A DNA stretch of 56,705 bases from Klebsormidium nitens. Its lineage: Eukaryota > Streptophyta > Klebsormidiophyceae > Klebsormidiales > Klebsormidiaceae. Below are positions 46,801 through 56,705 of the stretch, piece by piece. The notes beneath the pieces were generated by a model, which was given only the letters and a program-made list of their open reading frames with translations, was not told the origin of the DNA and did not search any database. The translations under genes and the position numbers were made by a program. How positions within the stretch are numbered: position 1 is the stretch's first letter; each line of letters opens with the position of its first letter. Location of the stretch: NCBI GenBank assembly GCA_000708835.1, contig DF237528.1, positions 1 to 56,705 of the forward strand, read 5' to 3'.

Positions 46801-49800
46801 GGTGAGCTTCCCATGCAGTCCTGATTCAAACCCGTATTTGAGTCGGGGTCATTATAACGGAGAGAATAGCAAATTTCCCGCTATGCGCATCAAGAACATG
46901 CCGCGCAAATGATTCAAATACTTCACCGACGACTACCGCTACGGCCTCACAGAGGTTGCGATGAGCGATTCATCAACTCCAGAGTAGTGCTAATCTGGAG
47001 TCGACGTGACTGAACGGGTGTGTCTCGAGCGTGCCCATGGCAGGCAACAGATCCGCAGGAAATCAAACGACGGGGGTACCGCTAATGAGGCCGCGACTTT
47101 CGAGAAGGACTTTGGTGTGGGAGTTGTTGCGAATGCTGGTGTGCTGTCCGCTTTAGAAAAGAAGGACACCCTAAGCTTGAGTGTAGCTTTAAGTAGGGAC
47201 GGGCTGAGGTCCAAAATCAGGTCTTGTCGTTGTCATCAGTAATGTCTCGTAAGGAGGCACGTCCTCCTTCGAGCGTACTCCGCAAGTGGTTCGGAATGAA
47301 TTAAGCGAAGCCCGCTCTTCTCGTCGAAAGTTGGCAGTTCAAACAGGTTCTGGACGTTTCGAGACAAATTCTGTGCCGAGAAATAGGCACACTGCTTTCT
47401 TTTGAAGGCACGAAATCGACATTGCGGCCTCCGTTGTGCGGCCGTCTCCCACGCACTCCTTTGCAGTGTTTCTCAGCTCTGTTTTTCCCATTTGCGTACA
47501 TGCAGTCAGGAACGCGCAACCTGGACGAGGCGCTTGAGGTGGCTAAGACCGCCAGCGACAAGTTCCCCCGGGTACCTGAGATGGTCCAGGTGAGGCCCCG
47601 CACAACCGGCGCACTTTGCCGCCTCTTTACGGATCCAAGAATCCACACCCTGTGCAACTGGTCTTGAAGCTGCTGGTTTGCAGCTGCTTCCGAGTAACCC
47701 GCCATATTCAGTGTCATCTGAATCAGACTTTTCGCATCCAGTAAATAGGTTAATCAGTCTAACCAGGTTCTCCACCAAAAGTGGTAGCTTGCTCCGGAAA
47801 AGCTGTATGGGTGGCGGGAAAGGGGCACAAAATGTACAAGGATGCTTAGCGGCAACAGGGCACAAAGTTTCAACCCTTGCCAGGCACGTGTCGAGTATGT
47901 AGGCAGCTGGCGATCATCCGTCATTCCGAGTTTCCATCATCGGAATCCTGAGGGGTTTCACCCGTTCGTACGTCACGCGTCCCTTGAAGTCCTAACAGAC
48001 TGATTGATTGGGACAAGAGGTCCGGGACTCACCTTCTTCCTTATGCTGCAAGTCACCGCAAATTCACCAATGTTTGTCAGGGCAATCTGCTTGATCCAAA
48101 GTCGCTCTGAGCTTCGAGAAAGACCATCTTTGTGGTCCAGGAAGTCAACCGCACTTCCGATACCGTTGGATTGGTAAAAGCATGTTTAGTTGTTACTTTT
48201 GAAGGCCCGCTCGCCTGATCCAATCTCTGAAAGCCCTGCTGCGGTTGCCTGTCAGACGTACGCGATGATGCTGCTGGCGTCGGACAACCCGGACGGCGCG
48301 CTGACGTACGCGCGTGGCAAGGTGGAGGAGGCGGAGCGCACGGAGGCGGGCGAGGAGAACGGCAAGGAGTTCAGCGTCGGGATGAAGCTGCTGCTGGGCC
48401 AGATCCTCTCCGCCGTCGTGAGTTTCTTATCCAAACGGACCAGATTTTGTGCTTTGCGTACTGTCTCGTCGAGGATGAAGCTGTGTAGCCAGTTTGACGT
48501 CTTTTGCGGGTGAAGCTGTTGGACGAAGCTGCTCCTGGGCCAAATCCTCCGTGAGTGCACCCTGCGGGGATTCGCGCACTGCTTTTTGAAGGGTTTTGTC
48601 AAGAGTAACGGACTGCCGGCAGCCGTGGAATAGTTGAGACCTCGTGGGTGCAGCCATCTGTGGTCGAACCTGACGGTGCTTGTTACGCTGGAGGAGGTGA
48701 AGAGCAGCACGCGAGCGAGAGTTGTTATAGTCTGCTAGGCTTTTGAGAAGAAGGACGTCATCATGGCGAGGGGATTGTGGGGAACCCGTTGAGGAGACCT
48801 TCCGGCAAACAGCTTCGATAGTACTGTGACAGCAGAAAAGCTGGAGGCTGTCGTTTCTACCTTGTCCACAGGATCTGGCAGATTACGACTTTCCTTTTCT
48901 CCCGGCACGTCAGTAGTTCCAAAAATTTGACAGATTCGGCAGTCAGCACGCAACGAACACAACCAGAACGCTACTCACAAAACGAGGATCCAACTAAATC
49001 TCCAACGTACAAGCAAGATGTTGGCAAGTCTTGCGCGTCAGCGTTGAGCCAATCTTTAAAGATATTTGTACCGACCCCTGCTTTCATTTCTTGCAGGGCG
49101 ACTTCGACGGCGCGCACGCGCACTTTGCGGATATGATTGCGGCGGACCCGGCCGACTTCCGGCCGCGCGTGAGCAAGGGCCTGCTGTTCCAGCTCAAGGG
49201 CGACACCGCCGCCGCGGAGGAGCAGTTCGCCAAAGTGATGGAGCTGCTGCCGCCCGACTTCCCCGAGCGCGAGGCCGTCGTCGCCATGATCGAAACCGCG
49301 CGTCAACAGGTGGGCCGTGCCACGTGGTGCTTGGTTCTCTTTCCATGCGAATTCATTGGTATCGGCAGGGGTTTAGATTCAAGCTTTTCGTGTCCCGCAT
49401 GTGTGATTGACACCGGCGCTAACAGGTGGGCCACGTTGGGCAGTGCTCTGAGATTCTGTCGTACGACCTGCTGGGTCAAAGAAGTCCGTATATAAGTACC
49501 CCCGTGTTTAGCACACCGTCGCGTTTTGAGAGGGCGGCCTTCAGAGCCCCACCCACAAAACGCGACGGGTGTTTCTATCCTGGCAGTCTTTGAATTTCTC
49601 TTGCAAGCTTGCGCGGGGTATGGAGTGGAATGTGGCATGCATTGCTGCTGTCCAGTCCCCGTGCGCCGTCCCGGCCGTTTGGGGGGCGTCTTCTCCGGTT
49701 CGCACATTGAACGTATTTCATGCGTTCCCAAGTTGCAGTAGTATGCCGTAGTATGTCGTAGATTTGTCCCTTTTGCCAAGTCATCACAAATCCGGTTCAG

Positions 49801-50327
49801 GAGAGCTGCACATTCCGTGCACGAGCCTCCCATGCACCAGTAGCGGCACTTCAGTTTGGATCATTTCGTTAGCGCTGCTCACTGGTTCCGAAGCTATACT
49901 TGCTCGTATGAAACTCGATAGCCAGTTATTTCAAAGGAAGGTGACAATTACAGTCGCCCGTTGCATTCATAATATTCTATTGTTATACGAGCTGAGACAA
50001 CCCCGCCTTTCAAACCTTGCTTTGTTTCCGGAAGCGGCATTTTGACAAGATATGGAGGTTTATGGTGGTTTGAACCGTGTAGTCTTTCGAGACAGCGTAT
50101 CCTTTCGCTTGTGACCAGAAGCACTTTTCCGCACCAGAAGCTCACTGCTCTTGTTTACGTGGTCGCAGAAATTCCCGGACGCCGATGAGGACGAGGAGCA
50201 GGGGGAGGGTGCGGCAGAGGAGAAGCAGATCGAACGGGAGAACACTCAGAAGCAAGAGAGCCCAAAAGCGGAGAACTCCAATCAAGATCAAAGTAAAGGA
50301 AAGAAGAAGGGCTGGAAACTGTGGTAG
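43829..50327 (+). CDS. Plastid-targeted TPR protein (SLOW GREEN 1 / lumen-common-family-like)
   Basis: Eight exons join in frame: 43829-43876, 44685-45111, 45646-45782, 46592-46801, 47506-47589, 48256-48417, 49097-49309 and 50169-50327, giving 479 residues. The 16-codon first exon (MASALAVQAGVGTPCK) joins a Ser-rich stretch, together a typical chloroplast transit peptide. A second hydrophobic segment at about 113-132 ends in AHA (135-137), which looks like a thylakoid lumen signal or a membrane anchor. Residues 205-430 are TPR-like helices, for example RLVDVQLMKNDYDAVKDTL with MIDYFPDDYRYSL, and HFADMIAADPADFRPRVSKG. The tail is acidic and then Lys-rich. The family call is from general resemblance to plastid TPR proteins such as SG1 and is moderate. 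Decayed copies of exon 4 and exon 6 edges lie in neighbouring introns. Confidence 0.85.
46444..46493 (+). pseudogene. Decayed copy of the 5' edge of TPR exon 4
   Basis: CAG then GTGGCGGAGTATAAGCGGCG copies the acceptor and first codons of the true exon at 46592, 148 bases downstream. The copy keeps the reading frame VAEYKRRVLRKEAAVN for sixteen codons with five base changes, two of them synonymous, then diverges. No good donor follows, so it is not a complete alternative exon. Confidence 0.8.
46888..46966 (+). pseudogene. Decayed copy of the 3' edge of TPR exon 4
   Basis: This segment matches exon 4 bases from about 46723 through the splice donor, including GACGACTACCGCTAC and ACAGAGGT. It has small indels, and the donor GTGAGC is changed to ATGAGC. 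It lies in the intron after exon 4. Together with the copy at 46444 it suggests that the exon was once repeated on both sides. Confidence 0.8.
48521..48556 (+). pseudogene. Decayed copy of the 3' edge of TPR exon 6
   Basis: GAAGCTGCTCCTGGGCCAAA with the following TCCTCC and a GTGAGTG donor copies the end of exon 6 (48382-48423). It lies about 140 bases downstream and lacks a few codons. The donor remains consensus. A shorter partial match, GGATGAAGCTG, lies at about 48474. Confidence 0.7.
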
Positions 50328-51941
50328 CTGATCAGGCCGGCATCCTTTGACTACTGCGGATTTTCGGTTTGTAATGCATGACCAATAGAAAACGGAGGCT
50401 TGCGTAGGTAAAGTACCGACTTGGTAGTTATCAAGGGAATAAGATGGCTATGACGATCTGGACATAAGTGACGGGCACGGCAATGTACATATAGTTCACA
50501 TTGTATGGTCTTTCGATCATGCTGCTCAGTGAGTTGGGCCGGGTCAATTGCATGCACGTCACTTGTGCACACATTCATGATCATAGTCGAGTTGTTGATC
50601 AGCTGTATAAAAAGGTGAATGATCGATGTTGTTCCGGGCCCATGGTCACGATCACCGACTGATCTGCTATATGGACGATATTGCCGAAACTATTTTCCAG
50701 TAATAGAGTCACATGGGCCGGCCGCCCATCCATAGATGTACCGCGTACTAAAATGAAGGCAACAGTAAAAAGTTTTACATTCTCGAACGGTCACGGTAGT
50801 GATCGAGTTTGTCAGATACACGAGTATGTATTGTATGTGGTGCCCATGCATGCATCAAATATCTCATGTGCTTGAGACATCCGATCGCGAAATGCTAAGT
50901 ACTATATATATAATTGAACATGCATGGGTCATATTGAACCCTATAGCATAGAGTACGTTGTCAAGAGGTACCTAGCTACTGAGCTTGCAACTGGCCGGCC
51001 GGCCGGCCGGGCCGACCGTGGGCGCGGCCTTAAGTTCGACGATCTTGAGTCCTCTACCGTCGGACTGCTCATATGGTGAAGCCTAGTTTTTCATTCGCAT
51101 GTTCGGTCGCCCGCCGAGCCGTGCTGCATTGAACAGTCATTGTTTGCAGGATAAGGTCCAATAGAGATTCCTATTCAGCTGCCAGGAGCTAGGCCGTATG
51201 CATGCACATATTGTTTTTGCATGCATGCCATGCAATTGTGTGGGCCATGATCGATTGGACCTCAGCGCTTTAACTTGGAAACTTGAAACTTCTTAAAACT
51301 CAACTGGCAAGCCACCTAGCTAGAGCATATAAAGGTCATAAAGGCACGACCATCTGTGTGAACCATGACAACCGCTTGAAATTGTCGCTTGTATCTGAGA
51401 CGGTAGTCAAGCGGGGCAAGCTAGCCGAGCGGGGAATTCTTGCAATGCAATTGCAAATCAAAATTGAAATTAGAAGACAGACTTGACTTGTAGATCAAGT
51501 GTTTGTCTTTCTGTCACTGCAACGGGCCGATTGCTGTCACAAGAACCTGTTGCCAGGAGGGCTCGATCGATCTCACATTAAGGTGCAATGTCTAAGTTCT
51601 TTAGAAAATAACAATGATATGTTGTGTTCCACAGGAATAACTTAAACTTATACCAAGCTCTGTCAAGCCGCACGCAAGCGATGCAAAGTAATAGTTGCTT
51701 CTTATAAGTTCTTTCAAGTAAGGGCCTGCTATCAAGAACTTGCATGCGCAGCGTCTCGTGGGTTTCCAGCCCAGCTCAACCCAGTTTGCTAGATCTTTAC
51801 CGTAGCCTCGGCAAGTCTCTCACCCGCAGCGAACTACATACTTCACATCGAAACCACCTCGAAACCACAGATGTAAAGACCAGATAAGTGCACCATCACA
51901 CCATAAATAAGTTCATAACAGCTTGCTTAAGACTCAGTGCT
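50328..51941. other. Convergent spacer, TPR gene / 231-residue gene, no gene seen
   Basis: A 1.6-kb gene-free spacer with facing 3' ends. It contains a short (GGCC)n run at 50993-51012 and many ATGCAT words around 50845 and 51196-51235. No coding region or transposon was recognised. Confidence 0.5.
50993..51012. repeat. (GGCC)5 microsatellite
   Basis: Five uninterrupted GGCC units lie in an otherwise AT-richer spacer. It is a simple self-complementary repeat with no evident role. Confidence 0.85.
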
Positions 51942-54900
51942 CTACTGGGCGGCAACGGCGGCTGCGGCAGGTGCGGGCGGCACGGGCGTGTTGGGCTCTG
52001 CGGACATGACCCACAGCAGCTTCCACTTCTCCTCGGCGCCGTCCAGGCTCCAGATGGCCAGCCGCTTGCCGGCCTCCACCACCTACAATAGTATAATCAC
52101 AATAATGAATCACAACGCCTACGCAAGAGGCGTTGGCCCAAAGTCTCGTGTGAGTGCCACATCGCACTAGGTTCATTCCTCTGTCGAAGTTTGGGCTTTG
52201 TGGTTTTCATGAACGGCCGGTTGTAACCCGACCGTCGAGCAACCAGACTGCCTTGTATCGAGAACCGCTTTCCGGCCCTCCCCTCTTGCAGGGGCGCACG
52301 GATCCTCGGTCAGGGGTTGGGTTAGGTGTCTGCTTAGAGGTGTACCTCTGATTCAGCCTTTTTGCCCCCTGCGAATATTGCTGAGGGGTTGACTCGCCTT
52401 GTTGCTAGTTGTAGTCCTCAGGAGAACCCTCGGTCAGGGGTTGGGTTAGGTGTCTGCTTAGAGGTGTACCTCTGATTCAGCCTTTTTGCCCCCTGCGAAT
52501 ATTGCTGAGGGGTTGACTCGCCTTGTTGCTAGTTGTAGTCCTCAGGAGAACCCATCTAGCATACAGCCACCACATACTAACAGTTGCATCTCACAAATGC
52601 GACCTGATCCGCAATCGTGATTGGAGTGGTTGGTCGACAGAAACTCCATAATTGTCGGAGACTGGCAATGCTAGCCTTGGCCTTGCGTACCTTGCCGCCC
52701 TCCACCTCCTCGATGGAGTACGAGTCGCGCTCCACAAGCACACCGTATGGGACGCCCACAAACGACTCGCGCGTGTCCGCCTTCTTCATGCCCAAGTGCG
52801 TCTTGGCCAGCTGCAGGGCGGAGAATCATGTAAGAAGTCAACGTCACCTTGGGATGGGCACGTTGCGATTGGTACTTACCCTAGAGGCTAGGGTCAATGT
52901 CGAAATAGAAACCCAGCTGAGCTGATGTCCTTGAATACGTGCAAGGGAACAGGCGAAACAATTCTTTGTTCAACTGACTCACCGACAAAGTCGTTCAAGT
53001 ATTGAAGCCCCTGAACTTGACAATTTGAGGCTAGTCCAGTTCTGCCGGTTCTGCCGGCTGGAATCCACCCATGGCCATCAGAACCTTTCATGTCAGGGTT
53101 TTAGGGACCATGCCACTTCCACGATTTAATTTAGGAAGTTGACGCGACCAGACAACGCATTGGGCGGCGAGAAGAGAAACTGGAAGAGGCGCTTCCTCTT
53201 GCCTTCGAGGCATAAAGAACAATTTCATTATAGCTTCAAGCGTTACAACATCCAAACTGCGGCAGGTGAGCCTACACAGTGTGAGCCACCAGAAAGGTGG
53301 CTTGGAAAGTTTGGCCCTTGTTGTGCCCCCCACTACAAATCTCTTCACGCAGAGCTGAAGCAGCAAATACACAGATGACAGTCACTACTAACGCTCCCTC
53401 ACCGCGATCGCGAGCTGCATCTCGCTCTCCTTCTTCTTCTTGTCGGCCTTGTTGACCTTTTGCGCGGGCGGCAGCGCGACCTGCAGGATCTCGTCCACCG
53501 TCGTGGTGATGCGCAGCTTCTTCTCCGACAGCTGCTGCACCCACTGGATCAGCGCAGGGCCCTTGCCCACCAGCCACTCCCCGCCGTCGATGCACCACCT
53601 GGCAGCACAGCGCAAAACATTTAAGCTTTGCTTTGGGTCTTCGTTTCGGAGTTACAGCAATGCTTTGGCAGAAGGAGTGTAAGCCCTGAACTTCTTTAAA
53701 CAGAAGGGGCCCTTGCCTATCAGCCAGTCCCCGCCGTCAATGCACCACCTGGCAGCGCAGCGTCCAGTATTATTAGCATAATCAACATTCAGGAATCTGG
53801 ATACAAGAATTGTAGGTCTAGGGTCATCGCATTGGTTGTCAGCAGAGTTTTGGGCCCTAAATTTCTCATAAGATGGGGTTGAGAACGACAGGTTTGGACT
53901 AACAATGAGAAGACTTCTTCAAGCCCTTGCCTATCAGCCAGTCCCCACCGTCAATGCACCACCTGACAGCACATCGCACGACACTTTTTGAGATCTTCAG
54001 GATTATGGACTGAAGAGTTACAGTAGTGATTCAGCAGGATTACGAGCCATTAAGTTCTTTGCAAACAGGGCCCTTGCCCACCAGCTAGTCCCTGGCTTCG
54101 ATGGACCACCTGGCAGCACGGCGCAAACCGGGTTTGAGGCGCTTAGGGTCTAGGGTTTTGGGGTTGTAGCGGTGGTTTGTCAGCAGAGTCCTCAGCTGTC
54201 AATGGGGTGAAAAGCAATGGGTTTGGACTGATGACACTATGACAAACCGGTCAAGCCCTCTGACAAGGAGGAACCTTGAAAGCAGGCTGCATCCCTCTGA
54301 CCAGAGGTGGGCATTTCTGGAAGAACAAGGCCAGCATTCAGGAAAATCACAAGCAGAAGCGATTGCTGAAGCCAGCTAAGCGCTGGTGGTCCGCACCAAA
54401 AGCAAGCTCTTGATGTTTGTGACTAAAAATCGAGCTAATGCGGCCAGCATTGTCTAAAAGGGTTTGACTGCCTGCATTGAAAAACTGAGCCCACAAGGGA
54501 AATTGCTTTTGCAACTGAAACCCAAACAGCGCTGAGAATGAGGCTTCCACATTGATGGGACTTCAAGGCGCCTATATCAATTGATCTCATGTGGGCTGTA
54601 CGAAGATCTCATGTGGGCTGTAAGAAGATTGACCCAGCTTAGAACAGGACAACATAGTCAGGGGGTGAAACGCAGCAGAAGCATTGCCAGGGATTCAATT
54701 GGATGTATTCTCGTCTGTAAGGCCAACAGGCGGCATTGCACTGTCGGCATTGCAGAACGCAAAATACCAGATCATGATCAGAGCTGTAGCAAGTAACGTG
54801 GCACTGCGCGACGGCATTGTTACAATCCCTAGCTTTCACATGGACCAATCGCGCTTGAAAGAAAAGAACAATCCTGGAAGGCTGCAATGTTGTCCTAAGA

Positions 54901-55607
54901 CTCCAAAGACTACTGGCTGGACTCTGGGCGCAATAGGAGCAGCTTTCTCAGCCATACACAAGTGCGCATAGCCAATTCAAGTACAATTGTCCTCCCACAC
55001 AGCAAAGGAAAATTCCTCACGCGCACAAGGTGATAAACTTTTCTGATACCAGCATTGTATCACATTGGGCAAATACGTTAACGCTGGTGCTCTTTCTCAA
55101 TCTGTATACTTCAGTTCAGGGACTCGCACTTGCAAGAAGCCCAGACAAGCTGGATGGGTATAGAATTGCATCAAAATGCAATGCATTGGGTCCTGGCAGA
55201 CCAAGCCTGACAATCTCATGCCCTGAAGATCATCTCTTCCAGCTCGAGAACCCTCCGACGAATTCCTCTACCAATATTCCAAAGCTCCAACCTTTCTTGA
55301 CAGGGTTGCGACCCAACCAGAGACTCGTCAAAGAGCAATGCTACTTTCTGCCTCAGCAGACCCCCCACCTGAGATCGTCTGAAAAGAGCTCCAAAGCCGC
55401 CTGCAGCTGCTTGGTTTGCACCGCATCGTTGAAAGCGATCCACTGCAGCTGGATGACCCCCTTGAGCAGCTCCGCGCCGCTCTCGGCCTTTGCTTCCTTG
55501 GCGCCCTTGTCGGCCTTGGCGGTGTCGTCCGCTTTGCCCGTCAGCTTGTTGAACAGCTTGGTGGCGTCCTTGCTACCGGCCGTCTTGAGCATCGACTTCA
55601 GATTCAT
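51942..55607 (-). CDS. Unrecognised 231-residue protein
   Basis: Four exons join in frame: 55369-55607, 53403-53598, 52691-52810 and 51942-52082, giving 231 residues. The N-terminus (MNLKSMLKTAGSKDATKLFN) is basic and amphipathic and could be organelle targeting or a helix. A Lys/Ala-rich charged stretch follows (about 25-45), then an amphipathic helical part ending ALELFSDDLRW. Exon 2 gives CIDGGEWLVGKGPALIQWV and a Lys-rich loop (KADKKKKESE). Exon 3 gives RESFVGVPYGVLVERDSYS, and exon 4 gives KRLAIWSLDGAEEKWKLLWV before a Pro/Ala tail. I recognise no domain and no signal peptide. The alternation of hydrophobic and charged residues looks like a folded soluble domain. Intron 1 (1.8 kb) holds three decayed copies of the exon 2 start, and intron 3 holds a perfect 124-base tandem duplication. 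Confidence 0.82.
52304..52551. repeat. Perfect 2 x 124-bp tandem duplication
   Basis: Copy 1 is 52304-52427 and copy 2 is 52428-52551. By eye they are identical throughout, starting CCTCGGTCAGGGGTTGGG. The repeat lies in intron 3 of the 231-residue gene. Identity implies a recent duplication or an assembly artefact. Confidence 0.92.
53706..54128 (-). repeat. Three decayed tandem copies of exon 2's 5' edge with acceptor
   Basis: The true exon 2 start with its acceptor is at 53555-53622. Copies lie at about 53706-53763, 53921-53980 and 54067-54128, so the spacing is about 150, 214 and 147 bases. Copies 1 and 2 still read WCIDGGDWLIGKG after a good CAG acceptor (copy 2 has CTGTCAG) and share the same changes, so they are closest to each other. 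Copy 3 contains a stop. Flanking intron sequence is also partly repeated (AGTTACAG and GGTTTGGACT words). All are in intron 1 of the 231-residue gene, upstream of the real exon. Confidence 0.8.
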
Positions 55608-56705
55608 CTTGGTGGGATGTGCGAGGGGGGGATGCAGAAAGTTGTTAGGTGAGATCTGGGGATGGGGCGGACAGGAAGCTGAGCAGGAGCGAAGAATGCC
55701 TTGAACTGATAGGGTTTTAGGGTGTAAGAGCAAAGGGGGAACGCAGCACAATGGAGAAAAGCACCTGAGTGAAGCAGCAGGCGAATCTGGATTCTGGAAG
55801 TTGGGAATTCGAAGCTGTTCTACTGTAGTCCTAGGTGAGTCTACGGTACGTTCTGCAGCTGAAACTTGGAACTTGGAAGATGCTCATCGGACTTGGTCAA
55901 CGCTGCTGCAATGCACCTCGTGTCACGTGTGTGCACTCCGCAGCCATCATCGACGAGTCGGAGAAGGGAGTCCAAACTCGAACTCATGAGAGACAAAGAA
56001 TCTGCGCTTCGAAGTTCGAACTCAATACGCCTGGCCCAGGTGGACAAGCCGGGTAGTCAACCCATCGCTTTTACTCTTGAAGACCAGCCGGTACAGTCCT
56101 AAGGATGCCCGGTGATTGCTTTCCAGCCCGTGTCGACAACGTGCCCGGTGCCGACGGTGGCCCGTGACTCGCGAATGACGACAGGCTCACGTGTCGGCAG
56201 CATTCAATCATTGGCAGGGGGATCATCAGGGATATTCGACGCGGCGGCTTACAGGCGCTTCCGAGTCAAACCCGTAAATCCTGTCGCCGGGGATAGCCGC
56301 CTGGCCGGCCGCGCCCGTCGATCCTGGCCGGAAATGGCACGTAGACTCGGCCCCGGAACAGGCATATTAGGACATGAATATGCCATATGCCCAGTCGAAA
56401 AATCGGCAATATGCCATATGCCAAACCAGATTTTGAACAATATGCAATATGCCAAAGGCATATTACCAAAAATGCCCGTTTCTGAGCCCGGTAAAGCCCT
56501 ATTTGCGGTCGGAAGTCACTCTCAACAACCAAACGGAGAGTCTGAACCGGGCTGCCTGTTCTTGCATCAGGTTTTCTTTGAAAAGTACCCCTTGACTCGT
56601 TTGAGTCTCGTGGAAAATCAGGAACAGCAAAGGACCTATTCGAATGAGGTTTTGAAGGGGTTTTGAAGCTTTTATTTGTGATTTTCAATTGAGATCCAGT
56701 TTTAA
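55608..56705. other. Promoter region of the 231-residue gene and right edge of window
   Basis: The part next to 55607 should be the promoter and 5' UTR. It contains AGGGTTTTAGGG (55711-55722), a dimer-like Chlamydomonas-type telomere word about 100 bases upstream of the start. Farther right, 56361-56470 is a cluster of ATATGCC and GGCATAT words. An open frame at 56112-56666 runs across that cluster and has no recognisable domain, so it is not called. Confidence 0.45.
56361..56470. repeat. Degenerate ATATGCC / GGCATAT cluster
   Basis: Short self-complementary words (GGCATAT, ATATGCC, CAATATGCCATATGCC) recur about every 30 bases. The array is imperfect and can fold into several small stems. 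It may be a decayed element or a local slippage product. Confidence 0.55.

Noticed and set aside
56112-56666. Open frame of 184 codons on the plus strand
   Set aside because: It runs through the ATATGCC repeat cluster, has no recognisable domain or splice context, and the opposite strand is open as well.
1-56705. CRISPR arrays, operons or prokaryotic islands
   Set aside because: No direct-repeat and spacer pattern is present, and every supported gene is split by GT-AG introns.

Overview
This window looks like the end of a nuclear chromosome from a green-lineage eukaryote, most likely a streptophyte alga of the Klebsormidium type. That assignment is inference. It rests on plant-type and Chlamydomonas-type telomere units at the left edge, compact genes with many short GT-AG introns, GC-rich exons in a more balanced background, plant-type RPB9 and SDF2, a GT43 xylan-type glycosyltransferase, and a plastid-targeted TPR protein. 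No prokaryotic, organellar or viral gene block was seen.

Layout. Bases 1-200 are telomere in two blocks: 16 units of CCCTAAA, then 11 units of CCCTAAAA. After only about 1.7 kb of unique sequence come eleven genes whose exons I could join in frame: actin-related protein ARP2 (1909-4982, minus); SixA-like histidine phosphatase (about 5994-7975, plus); RINGv membrane E3 ligase A (9776-11339, minus); a 383-base run of N (11494-11876); an SFI1-type centrin-binding-repeat protein (12758-17709, plus); a secreted EGF and Cys-rich-repeat protein (18801-23451, minus); a GT43 glycosyltransferase (25077-27468, minus); RNA polymerase subunit RPB9 (28463-29781, plus); ER MIR-domain protein SDF2 (32024-34254, minus); PTAR1-like prenyltransferase-alpha-repeat protein (34792-39171, plus); RINGv E3 ligase B (40082-42261, minus); plastid TPR protein (43829-50327, plus); and an unrecognised 231-residue protein (51942-55607, minus). 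With the two RINGv genes counted separately this is twelve models.

Exon phases close exactly in every model, and the predicted lengths fit the families where a family is known. Strand almost strictly alternates, so most promoters are shared head-to-head spacers and most 3' ends face each other. The genes are a mixed housekeeping set (cytoskeleton, transcription, ER quality control, Golgi wall synthesis, plastid biogenesis) and do not form one pathway.

The points of most interest are the telomere-motif switch, the secreted protein built of a six-cysteine repeat carried on symmetric phase-1 exons, decayed copies of exon edges (with their splice sites) in introns of the two right-most genes, a TA-flanked terminal-inverted-repeat element in an intron, a dispersed RINGv paralogue pair, and intergenic hairpins that all have five-base loops.
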